Shown one piece after another: positions 7,724 through 15,264 of a DNA stretch of 64,000 nucleotides. The notes beneath the pieces are model-generated. The model did not search any database and was not told the origin of the DNA. It was given only the letters and a program-made list of their open reading frames with translations. The stretch is from Lysobacterales bacterium (GTDB taxonomy: Bacteria; Pseudomonadota; Gammaproteobacteria; Xanthomonadales; SZUA-5), in the NCBI GenBank assembly GCA_022844165.1, contig JALHMH010000009.1, positions 1 through 64,000 on the forward strand, in the 5' to 3' direction. Position 1 is the stretch's first letter; every line of letters starts with the position of its first letter. Made by a program: the position numbers and the translations under genes.

Positions 7724-9037
7724 ATGATGAGGTTGATCCGCCTGCCAAGACACTTGTTTCTTTCCATCATGATCGTCGCGACAGCTGCCTGCGCATCCAG
7801 GCCTCTGCCATCGGCGATCAATACGCCTACGCTCCATGCTTATGAAATCACGATTGATGCTCGCAGCCCAACCGAGGCGAAAGTGACTCTCGCCGTTTCC
7901 GGTGCCCCATCTTCGATTTATCCGGCGCGAGACGGAGACGGCGTAGGTGTCAAGGATGTACGTTGCGTCGACGGGCGCGAGGCTCTTGAGGACAATGGAA
8001 GCTGGCTGGTACCAGCGGCCTGCACGCGTCTTGAATGGGCGAGCGCGATAGAGGATTTAGACGCGGCTGGCATCGATGCCAGCCTGCCTACGGCGGCCTT
8101 TAGTCGACAGCACGGTTATCTTGTTCTACCAGAGCGCGACGGCCTCCTGCGCGCCGGGAGCGCTGGCGGGACTGCGACTCTGCGTCTTAGAGATCTCGGC
8201 GGAAGCATCACCGAGCGGAAGTACGCTTTCCCTTCGAACAATCAGCCGCCGTTCTATGCGGTCGTCGGCACACAAGCTACGCGAGAATATGAAACTAGCG
8301 GATTTACGTTGCGGATATTCGGCGATGCTCCCGACTACAGCTGGATGGACGAGATCCACCGTCACGTGCTCGCCAGTTGGTCCAGATGGCGCCGCGATCT
8401 GGTTTCCGGTATCTCACCCTCTTCGATTGACTGGGCTTGGGTAAGGCCGGTTGCGGGTTCCGAGCCTGGCTATAGTGCAAGCGCAGGCGCCGAGGCGATC
8501 GTGTCGCAAATCGTTCTGCGCGAGGGCGACCCCGATGCCGAGGCAAAAGCGCGTGTGGTGATCGCCACCAGCGCGGCACATGAGGGTTTTCACACGATCA
8601 CCGGTGCCGCCGGCCAGGCTTGGCCGGCCTGGGTCAACGAGAGTCTTGCGAACCACTTCGCGATAGCTGCCGCACGCGTATTTCTCGCGCCTGCGGATCA
8701 GCGCTGGTTGAATGCTTACTATGTCGATCCGGAAGCGCGCGCGCCGTTGCTCGAAGCGCAGGCACTTTATGGCGCGGGGGACGGTGGGCAGGCTCAGGTT
8801 TTTTACACTTGGGGTGCTCGATTCTGGCGCGAGATCGAGAAAGTGCTGACCAACCAGCCCAACGAATCGGGCAGCCTGGCGGCGCTGATTGTTGAGACGA
8901 ACAACTTTGCTCAGGTTGATCTCAATAATGCCGGTGCGCTAGCGATGCTGCTTGATCGCCATAGCGAGGATAGGGCCTCACCGATCGTGCGATGCTTCCT
9001 CCAAGGTCTAGATTGTCCGTCACTGAATCTAGAATGA
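7724..9037 (+). CDS. lipoprotein with HExxH zinc-peptidase motif
   Basis: This 437-residue protein has a lipoprotein signal peptide with a lipobox ending T-A-A-C. The N-terminal half is beta-rich. A putative zinc site is H286-E-G-F-H290, followed by W-V-N-E-S with Glu306 as possible third ligand; the spacing of 15 residues is shorter than in M1 or M61 aminopeptidases, although the overall look resembles M61-like peptidases. AGGA precedes the first of two ATGs. It is divergent from the DUF2975 operon. Its 3' end lies exactly where a minus-strand PIN toxin gene loses homology, so a rearrangement joined the two. The substrate is unknown; an outer-membrane periplasmic location is likely. Confidence 0.7.
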   Translation: MMRLIRLPRHLFLSIMIVATAACASRPLPSAINTPTLHAYEITIDARSPTEAKVTLAVSGAPSSIYPARDGDGVGVKDVRCVDGREALEDNGSWLVPAACTRLEWASAIEDLDAAGIDASLPTAAFSRQHGYLVLPERDGLLRAGSAGGTATLRLRDLGGSITERKYAFPSNNQPPFYAVVGTQATREYETSGFTLRIFGDAPDYSWMDEIHRHVLASWSRWRRDLVSGISPSSIDWAWVRPVAGSEPGYSASAGAEAIVSQIVLREGDPDAEAKARVVIATSAAHEGFHTITGAAGQAWPAWVNESLANHFAIAAARVFLAPADQRWLNAYYVDPEARAPLLEAQALYGAGDGGQAQVFYTWGARFWREIEKVLTNQPNESGSLAALIVETNNFAQVDLNNAGALAMLLDRHSEDRASPIVRCFLQGLDCPSLNLE

Positions 9038-9164
9038 CATCGGAAGCCACGCCAACAGTGGTGAACAACGACTTTCTCGCCTTGGAGCTTATCCACGCGA
9101 GTACTCTCGGTTCTGGAATCGGCCGCAAGATCTCCCACAGTACATTGGTGTCGAGAACAATCAT
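8922..9164 (-). pseudogene. truncated FitB-like PIN toxin
   Basis: The first 42 or so residues, MIVLDTNVLWEILRPIPEPR through the SLFTT segment, match the N-terminus of FitB-type PIN toxins, including the first metal-binding Asp. After about position 9038 the text no longer resembles the family, and the frame merely runs antisense through the end of the lipoprotein gene. The second half of the PIN domain, with its other acidic residues, is missing, so the toxin should be inactive. The start overlaps the stop of the antitoxin gene by 4 nt (ATGA), the usual arrangement. Confidence 0.7.
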
Positions 9165-9409
9165 TGGCCGAGGATGTTCGGTTCTCGGATTGGTTCACGC
9201 GGTGCGAGCTCCAGCTCGATACCACCGAAGGATTGAACACGAGCGCGAATCGCCTCTACGATCGAAACCGAACTTGAGGGTTCTGCCGACAGCGCCGCCC
9301 GTAGGATGTCGCGCGCTTCGTCTTCCATCGATCGGCCATTCTGGGCCGCCAATACACGAAGCCGCTTTTTAAGAGCGTCATCGATGTTCCGAATAGTCAT
9401 GCTGGCCAT
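9161..9409 (-). CDS. FitA-like ribbon-helix-helix antitoxin
   Basis: This 82-residue protein starts at ATG 9409 behind GGAGATACC. It begins M-A-S-M-T-I-R-N-I-D-D-A-L-K-K-R-L-R, the ribbon-helix-helix strand and helix typical of FitA antitoxins, followed by the N-G-R-S-M-E-D-E-A-R segment. The C-terminal tail would bind the FitB toxin. Its own toxin gene is truncated downstream, so this is probably an orphan antitoxin that may still bind its operator or counteract related toxins. Confidence 0.8.
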   Translation of the reverse strand: MASMTIRNIDDALKKRLRVLAAQNGRSMEDEARDILRAALSAEPSSSVSIVEAIRARVQSFGGIELELAPREPIREPNILGQ

Positions 9410-9466
9410 TGGTATCTCCGTGCATCGCGATTCATCATTTTCGCCCATTTCCTTAGACAGAATCAC

Positions 9467-9744
9467 ATGAAATCGAAACGCTCTCCCGCTGCCTCTAATG
9501 CGCCGCGCCTTCGCGTCGGGCTCAAGGATGTTGATCGCGAGGTTTTTTCGTCGCAGTCCAGGCACGACTCGGAAAGCAGCGTGTATCCATCATGCTGGAT
9601 GGTTCGGTGATTGCTTTTTTCAAAGCGCAGGCCGGCGATCGTGGCTACCAAACACTGATCAACCAGGCACTTCACAACGCCATGCCCGGAGATCAGATCG
9701 AGGCAACCATCCGCCGCGCAATTCAAGAAGAACTGCGCGCGTAA
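9467..9744 (+). pseudogene. BrnA-like antitoxin, frameshifted
   Basis: From 9550 to the TAA at 9742-9744 one frame reads ARLGKQRVSIMLDGSVIAFF, then GYQTLINQAL and a C-terminal helix. This is the ribbon-helix-helix region of BrnA-type antitoxins (R-x-D/G-x-V-I-x-F-F-K ... G-Y-Q-T-x-I-N). The matching N-terminal text starts at ATG 9467 in a different frame (MKSKRSPAASNAP). The two frames would join if the T6 run at 9543-9548 had one more T. As written, only a 50-codon piece from ATG 9592 can be translated, and it lacks half of the DNA-binding strand. No BrnT toxin gene is adjacent. Confidence 0.5.
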
Positions 9745-9800
9745 GCTCGCACCGTCTAGACGTCACGGTCTGGATCCAGGCCACGCCGCGGTCGTTGCCA

Positions 9801-10208
9801 TCATGCCGCCCAATTTTCGAGTTTCAGATCAGGCACGCGGGCGAACTCGCGCGCGTTGTTGGTCACCAGGATCAAGTCGGCAGCTCGCGCATGCGCAGCG
9901 ATCCAAAGGTCGTTGTTGCCGATAGGAGTACCCGCACGTTCTAAATGCGCGCGGATATCGCCGTAGTGCGCAGCTGCGTCAACCGGCAGCTCCATTGCAT
10001 CAGCGATTTGCTGGAGCGCTTCCAGCCGCAGCAGCGCATCGTCGCGCCTTTGGCTCTTGCTGATGCCAAACAGAAGCTCGCCCAGCACAATCACAGAGAT
10101 ACAGACTTTGCCCGTTCCCTGGCGGTCAAGCTTGCGGGTAACCAATGGGTGCCGACCGGAAACCGCATACACGCACATATTGGTGTCGAGCAGATAACGC
10201 AGGCTCAT
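9801..10208 (-). CDS. vapC: VapC-type PIN ribonuclease toxin
   Basis: This is a 135-residue PIN domain from ATG 10208. The metal-binding acidic residues are visible in YLLDTN at the N-terminus, in the V-L-G-E-L-L segment, and in the N-N-D-L-W-I-A-A-H motif, followed by the conserved V-T-N-N-A-R-E-F end. Family members cut tRNA or rRNA. The start codon overlaps the VapB stop (ATGA), so the two are translationally coupled. All key residues are present, so the toxin is probably functional. Confidence 0.92.
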   Translation of the reverse strand: MSLRYLLDTNMCVYAVSGRHPLVTRKLDRQGTGKVCISVIVLGELLFGISKSQRRDDALLRLEALQQIADAMELPVDAAAHYGDIRAHLERAGTPIGNNDLWIAAHARAADLILVTNNAREFARVPDLKLENWAA

Positions 10209-10432
10209 CAAAGAGCCTCCCGTTCCTGTGGGGGCGTGTCGTTTGTTTCGACAAAGTCATCAGGCCAGGGCGGCAGGTTTTCGAGTAGTCGACTCAAGCT
10301 CCGCGCCTTCTCGCGCAGTACCACTTCATTGCCGCGGCGATATATCTCAACTTCGCTCGCGTTGAAACGAAACTCTCTAGGCAGACGAACCGCCTGGCTG
10401 TTACCAGACTGGAATACCTTTGCAGTGGTCAC
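10208..10432 (-). CDS. vapB: VapB antitoxin, AbrB/SpoVT type
   Basis: This 74-residue protein starts at GTG 10432. The first 17 residues, ending GNSQAVRLPREF, are the swapped-hairpin DNA-binding domain of VapB antitoxins. The C-terminal half, rich in Trp, Pro and acid residues (LPPWPDDFVE), is the toxin-neutralising tail. An inverted repeat 17 nt upstream of the GTG is a likely operator for autoregulation. VapC follows with a 4-nt overlap. Confidence 0.9.
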   Translation of the reverse strand: MTTAKVFQSGNSQAVRLPREFRFNASEVEIYRRGNEVVLREKARSLSRLLENLPPWPDDFVETNDTPPQEREAL

Positions 10433-10448
10433 GACGCTTCTTCCAAGT

Positions 10449-10467
10449 GTATACACAAAATATATAC
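10449..10467 (-). promoter_or_regulatory. putative vapBC operator/promoter palindrome
   Basis: An AT-rich inverted repeat, GTATA and TATAC with a 9-nt centre, sits 17 nt upstream of the vapB GTG in otherwise GC-rich DNA. AbrB-type VapB proteins usually bind such repeats over their own promoter. TATATA or TATACA within it could serve as the -10 box. The assignment is by position and symmetry only. Confidence 0.45.
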
Positions 10468-10674
10468 TCCGATGAGGCCTGCTTCGCAATCCTCATTCGC
10501 CTTTCGACCAGCGGCGAACCATCGATCTTGATGGCCCGTCATCCTGTCTACAACACAACCTGCGCACAACATACGCTTGCGCATAGTGTGTTTGTTCTAT
10601 CCACCCGCCCATACCTTTATCGCCAACGCGGCGCTCGCCGCGATGTTTCCCTAAGCCTAAACTGGAGAATCACC

Positions 10675-11088
10675 ATGGCGACGAAGAAAGTGACGAAGAA
10701 ATCCGTGCGCACCGCGCCGGTTGCCACCCACCCGGCACGCGACGTGTTGCTCGCCTCGATCGGCGCCGTGTCGCTGGGCGGCAAGGAAGCACAGAAGCTG
10801 GTCGGCGGTTTGATCGAAGACAGTCAACAGTTCGGTCAGCGTACTTTGAAGCTGGTGGAAGGTCGCGTCAACGGTGTTCGCGAGCAAGTGCTTGGCGTCG
10901 TCAGCAAAGTGCAGGACACGGCGCAGCAGAACCTCGCGCAGGTCGAATCTGTTGCACAAACGCAAGTTTCGAAAGTGCTCGCGCGCCTGGGCATTCCCAG
11001 CAAGAGCGATGTGGCGCAACTGTCGCGTCGCGTCAGCGAACTGAGCCGCCAGGTCAAGGCGATGCAGGGTGCACGCAAGGCTGCATGA
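10675..11088 (+). CDS. phasin family protein (PHA granule-associated)
   Basis: This is a 137-residue protein from ATG 10675 behind CTGGAGAATCACC. A Lys/Thr/Val-rich basic start is followed by a long amphipathic helical region with the text DVLLASIGAVSLGGKEAQKL, typical of polyhydroxyalkanoate granule-associated phasins (PhaI/PhaF type). A C-terminal helix with heptad pattern (SRRVSELSRQVKAM) may oligomerise. Such proteins coat storage granules in the cytoplasm and affect their number and size. The neighbouring PhaD-like regulator and acyl-CoA-binding protein fit a lipid-storage role, although no PHA synthase is in the window. Confidence 0.85.
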   Translation: MATKKVTKKSVRTAPVATHPARDVLLASIGAVSLGGKEAQKLVGGLIEDSQQFGQRTLKLVEGRVNGVREQVLGVVSKVQDTAQQNLAQVESVAQTQVSKVLARLGIPSKSDVAQLSRRVSELSRQVKAMQGARKAA

Positions 11089-11188
11089 TGACAAGTCGGC
11101 CGGTCGTCGGCCGACAGTCTTCAGCGAAGAAGTCCCGCAGTATGGGATCAACTCGCAACTGAGAGCGACGGCGCACGAGCGCCGTCGT

Positions 11189-11875
11189 TCACATCGGCGG
11201 ATTCAAATACTGATCGGCCAGCTTGTTCAGATGTGCCCGCTCCGCCGCTTTCAGGTACGGCGCGAGCAACACCATCACTTGATAAATGCCGCGGCCGATG
11301 TCGACGTCCTGTTTGCTACCCGTCACCGGCTTGATCTGCTGAAAGTTCAGCCAGAACGTCGTCAGAACGACGATGTTTTGCGCGACCGCCTCGATTTCCC
11401 GCTGACTCGCCAACATCGCGCCGGACTTGACGAGCTCAGTACACACCTGCGAAATGCTTTCGTGAGCGCGCTTTAGAATCCGCGAAAAGTGCATCTTGAG
11501 CTTACGGCTACGCGTCAGCAAATCGACCAGATCGCGGTAGACAAAGCGGTAGTCCCAAATACACTCGAAGACCAGATGCATCTGCAGCCAGATGTCTTCC
11601 AGATTCGGCGTGCGCCCTTCCGGCACCAGCAGCGCCTCCCCGATGCGCTCCTCGAAGCGTGCGAACAGCTGCTCGATGATGTCGTCTTTGTTGCGGAAGT
11701 GGTAATACAAGTTGCCCGGGCTGATTTCCAGCTCATCGGCGATATGGTTGGTCGTGACGTTCGGCTCGCCTTGCGTATTGAACATCGCCAGACTCTTGGC
11801 GAGGATTCGATCGCGCGTTTTCAGTGGCGCACTTTCCTGGCTCACGGTGTACCGCTCCCCGGTTGCGAGTGACAA
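11189..11875 (-). CDS. TetR-family regulator, PhaD-like
   Basis: This 228-residue protein has a TetR helix-turn-helix at about 20-65, with KTRDRILAKSLAMFNTQGEP, the NHIADELEISPGNLYYHF recognition region and a following K-D-D-I-I. The text is close to what I know of PhaD, the regulator of PHA genes in pseudomonads. The C-terminal ligand-binding part is helical, with many aromatic residues. It is convergent with the phasin gene. The ligand is probably an acyl-CoA or fatty acid intermediate, by analogy. A later in-frame Met is absent near the N-terminus, so the first ATG is kept. Confidence 0.8.
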   Translation of the reverse strand: MSLATGERYTVSQESAPLKTRDRILAKSLAMFNTQGEPNVTTNHIADELEISPGNLYYHFRNKDDIIEQLFARFEERIGEALLVPEGRTPNLEDIWLQMHLVFECIWDYRFVYRDLVDLLTRSRKLKMHFSRILKRAHESISQVCTELVKSGAMLASQREIEAVAQNIVVLTTFWLNFQQIKPVTGSKQDVDIGRGIYQVMVLLAPYLKAAERAHLNKLADQYLNPPM

Positions 11876-11955
11876 AACCCGCTCCCCTATTGACTATCTA
11901 CGATTCACTTCAGGCGCACTCGCCGAAGCTCGACGAGCCCGGCTCAGCGTTGACG

Positions 11956-12219
11956 CTAGAACTTCCCGCCCAACCGTTTGACCAGATCGATGTACTTTTT
12001 CATCGCCTCGTCGCTCGTCAGTCCCTTCAGTTTCTCCCAGGCCTCGTACTTGGCTGTACCGACAAAGTCAAAGAACCCCGGCTTGGGGCCCGATACATCG
12101 CCCTCCGTCGCCTGCTTGAAGTGGCCGTAGAGTTTGAGCATCGTATCGTTGTCCGGGCGCTCCGGCAGCTGTTTGGCCGCTTCGGTTGCGGCATCGAATT
12201 GGGCTTTGAGATCGGACAT
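11956..12219 (-). CDS. acyl-CoA-binding protein
   Basis: This 87-residue protein from ATG 12219 is a complete acyl-CoA-binding domain. It shows the conserved LYGHFKQATEGD segment, then P-G-F-F-D-F-V-G, K-Y-E-A-W and a final helix (AMKKYIDLVKRL). These proteins are four-helix bundles that carry long-chain acyl-CoA esters in the cytoplasm. GGAGGAAGCC precedes the ATG. It lies behind the PhaD-like gene on the same strand and may be linked to it in fatty-acid handling. Confidence 0.93.
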   Translation of the reverse strand: MSDLKAQFDAATEAAKQLPERPDNDTMLKLYGHFKQATEGDVSGPKPGFFDFVGTAKYEAWEKLKGLTSDEAMKKYIDLVKRLGGKF

Positions 12220-12465
12220 GGCTTCCTCCGGCAAATAATCGATCGCACAAGTGCGCCGACTATTCAGCGCCGCGCGGATTTGCGCAAGACGTTCCGACGT
12301 TGCGAATCGCCAATGCGGAGTAAAAGCGTGGATCCGCGACCTGCGATTGCCACCCCGCGGCACGTTGGCGCGCCGCCATAGTCCGTGCGCCGGATTGATG
12401 CCGCAGGTTGGCAGGGTTACGCCGCCGTCACGCGCCGTCGGCAGACCGCGACGTTCGCCAATTGC

Positions 12466-15264
12466 TCAATCGACTTCGTCGAACCCAGAGCGGAACATGG
12501 CGTCCGCGCGCACATCGACGCTCACCTCGGTGTCGGCCGGCAAGAATCGCGTGTCGCCTGCATATTGCAGCGCAAAGGTCCGCAGGCCGGAGGTTTGCAC
12601 GATCAGATCGCAACTGAGCGCGGGCAAGGTCAGAACACAAACTTCCACGCCTGGCATGCCGGTCACAGTGATGCTGCCGGTGGGCACGCCGGAGCCCGGC
12701 GCGATCACGTTGACGCTCACAGGAAAGCGCATCGGTGCGAACTGTCGCGGCAGATTGCCATCGTTGGCTGTCGGTGTGTCGGGCGATAGCATGGTGCCGG
12801 CACGGCCCACCTGGTGGGCCGTGCTCGCGGTACTCTGCAGGTGTGTGCTGCTACCGGTAAAATCGGCGCGCAGCGTGATTTCGCCAGCGTTGGTGGGAAT
12901 CAGGTTGCAGTTCCCAATAGCGCCTCCGATCTGGCACGTCGCGCCAGCGCTATCGCTGATGACAATAGGACCGGCGGGAGTACCAACGCTGCTCGAAAGC
13001 TGCGCGGCGACGTTGACCGCCTGGCCGAAGACACTCGGATCGGGCGTATCGCTCAGGATTTGCAAGGTGCTCGCCACGGCGTTGACTTGATGCGGTTCGG
13101 TATCGCTGCTGGCCAGGAAGTTGGCGGTTTGAACGTAGCTCGCAGTTAGCGTCAACGCGCCGCCGGCACCCGGCGTGAGCACGCAGCTGCCATTGCCGCC
13201 CGCGCCGACGGCACTGCTGCACTGGCCACCCACACCGTCGCTGACGACGACGTTGCCGCTGCCCTCCGTGGCTTGCGCGCTCAGGACCTGAAAGGCAACA
13301 GTGATCGCGTCACCAAAGGTCGATGGATCCGGCGTATCGCTCTGAATGCTGAGCGTCGTCGGTACACGATCAACGACGTGAGCTGTGGTTGCTGCGCTGC
13401 TGGTGAATCCGGGCGCGCCCGGATAACTGGCGGCCAGCGTGATCGCGCCGGCGCCGCCGGGCGTCAACTGGCAACTGCCGCTGCCGGCGCTCAGCGTCGC
13501 ATGACAGTTGCCACCATTGGAGGCGGCGATGCTCACCGTGCCAACTGGCGTGGCAATGAAGCCCGAAACGCTGACATTGACGGTTATGGCCTGCCCGAAC
13601 ACCGAAGGGTTCGGTGTTGCACTGATGTTAGTGGTGGTCGCATCCGCGATCTGCACGTGCTGCGCAAACTCGCTGGTGTCCTCGAAGGCACCCTGAATGC
13701 GCCCTGCGGTCGCCGTCAAATGGCTGAGAAAAGTTGCCGGCAGCAACGGCGTTGAACCGCTGAAATTGCCGCTGGCGTCGGTCGAAACGGTTTGACTCAC
13801 CAACGCGGGATCGTCGCATTCGCCATGGCCGCTGGGATCAGGCGTCGCCACAAAACAGTAGCGCAAGCGGTACTGCTGGTTTGGCAGCGAATTCAGGCTG
13901 ACGTCCGCGGTCACACCACTGGCCGAGCGGCGCACGTTGCTGAGCACCGGAAAGTTCTGACCATTGTTGCCGCCGATGTCGCCGTCGCCGGGATCGTTGG
14001 GTGTGACGCCGTCGCCGAATACACTGGAGCCCAGGTTCAAATCGACCGCCAGTTCATCATTGCTGCGTATTCGGTTATCGATCAACGTCGTCAACGTGCC
14101 ACCGGTGATGGTCACACCATCGCGGCCATTGTGCGCAATCAGATTGCCGACAATCGTCGCGGTTGCAGAATCGACCGCAACGCCGTGGCGCGCGTTGCTC
14201 ACCGGCGTCGTGCCATCCGCGCCAACGCCGATGCGGTTGTTTTCGATGGCGACATTGCCGACGGCGATCACGCGGATACCGTTCACCAGACCGCCGATCA
14301 CATTGCTGCGGATCGTCGTGAATTGCCGCGCCACCTCAATGCCGATTGGAATCTGCGAGGCACCGTTGTCGACCGGGGTTACGAGGCGCGCCAAACCGCT
14401 GGCGGTCACGCCGATCAGATTACCTTCGACTCGTGCCGCTCCCGGATTGCCAAAATTGCGCACGGCGATGCAACTCATGGCATTGAACTGTTGCGGACAG
14501 GAAATGACGTTGCGCGCAGCCAGTGTCGCGCCGCCGATGCGACACGGGCCATCGCAGACGACTTGCGCGCCGTTTTGCGCTGTCGACGCGATGCTGCTGC
14601 CATCGACACTGACACCAATGAAGTTGCCTTCGAGCGCGCCGCCGGCAATCGAGATCAGACCGCTCGGACCGCGCAGAACCAGGCCGCGGACCAGCGTGTC
14701 GTCATTGCGCAACCCGATCTTGACGTTGAGCAAGTCGATCTTGAGCTGCGCATTGCTGCCGATGCTCGCCGTATTCGCCAGCGCGCCGGATTGCGTGTAA
14801 CCGTCGATCTCCAGTTTGCCGGTCAACACCGGCACCGACAACACGCCAAGCCCGATCGTATGCGGCCCGGCGCCTGGAATATTGAAAACCACACGATCCC
14901 GCGTGGCCCCATCCGGACGCGCCTCCGACTCCAACAACGCGCGGAACAGAGAACCAGGGCCGCTGCTATTGGTGTTGGTGACCACAAAATCGCCGCTGGT
15001 TTGTGTGTACACGGCGCGCGCTTCGCCGTACTCGCTGGTTTCGATACCGATGCCGCTGCTGTCGAGCCGCGTCGCGGTGCCGACCACCGCGCCCAAATCA
15101 CCACTGCCGTCGAATTCGACAGGCACCGGTCCGAAACTCGCCACACCGCCGGCATCCGTCGTCACTGTGATCGTCCCGGTCGAAATGCGTTCGCCGTTGG
15201 CCAGCGCAAACGCGCTCGATGCAGCTCGCGTGATCTCTGGCGAGGCAAAAAAACTCCAGCGCAA
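12466..15264 (-). CDS. 3' part of frameshifted beta-helix/Ig-repeat secreted protein
   Basis: This frame has no proper start (only TTG 15264) and continues the gene that begins at 16402. Removing one T from the T7 run at 15247-15253 joins the frames in the text ALEFFASPEITR. It contains a second right-handed beta-helix region (about residues 90-440), with repeated N/G-rich turns and an EIDGYTQSGA segment that repeats one in the first half. Four Ig-like repeats follow, each with T-P-D/N-P-S-x-F-G-x-A. The C-terminus is AMFRSGFDEVD, a variant of the GFE tail seen in other secreted proteins here. A surface or secreted adhesin-like protein is likely. Confidence 0.7.
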   Translation of the reverse strand: MRWSFFASPEITRAASSAFALANGERISTGTITVTTDAGGVASFGPVPVEFDGSGDLGAVVGTATRLDSSGIGIETSEYGEARAVYTQTSGDFVVTNTNSSGPGSLFRALLESEARPDGATRDRVVFNIPGAGPHTIGLGVLSVPVLTGKLEIDGYTQSGALANTASIGSNAQLKIDLLNVKIGLRNDDTLVRGLVLRGPSGLISIAGGALEGNFIGVSVDGSSIASTAQNGAQVVCDGPCRIGGATLAARNVISCPQQFNAMSCIAVRNFGNPGAARVEGNLIGVTASGLARLVTPVDNGASQIPIGIEVARQFTTIRSNVIGGLVNGIRVIAVGNVAIENNRIGVGADGTTPVSNARHGVAVDSATATIVGNLIAHNGRDGVTITGGTLTTLIDNRIRSNDELAVDLNLGSSVFGDGVTPNDPGDGDIGGNNGQNFPVLSNVRRSASGVTADVSLNSLPNQQYRLRYCFVATPDPSGHGECDDPALVSQTVSTDASGNFSGSTPLLPATFLSHLTATAGRIQGAFEDTSEFAQHVQIADATTTNISATPNPSVFGQAITVNVSVSGFIATPVGTVSIAASNGGNCHATLSAGSGSCQLTPGGAGAITLAASYPGAPGFTSSAATTAHVVDRVPTTLSIQSDTPDPSTFGDAITVAFQVLSAQATEGSGNVVVSDGVGGQCSSAVGAGGNGSCVLTPGAGGALTLTASYVQTANFLASSDTEPHQVNAVASTLQILSDTPDPSVFGQAVNVAAQLSSSVGTPAGPIVISDSAGATCQIGGAIGNCNLIPTNAGEITLRADFTGSSTHLQSTASTAHQVGRAGTMLSPDTPTANDGNLPRQFAPMRFPVSVNVIAPGSGVPTGSITVTGMPGVEVCVLTLPALSCDLIVQTSGLRTFALQYAGDTRFLPADTEVSVDVRADAMFRSGFDEVD

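Noticed and set aside
15247..15253. programmed ribosomal frameshift at the T7 run
   Set aside because: A +1 change would be needed, and no canonical slippery heptamer with downstream structure or stop codon context is visible; a simple indel is more likely.
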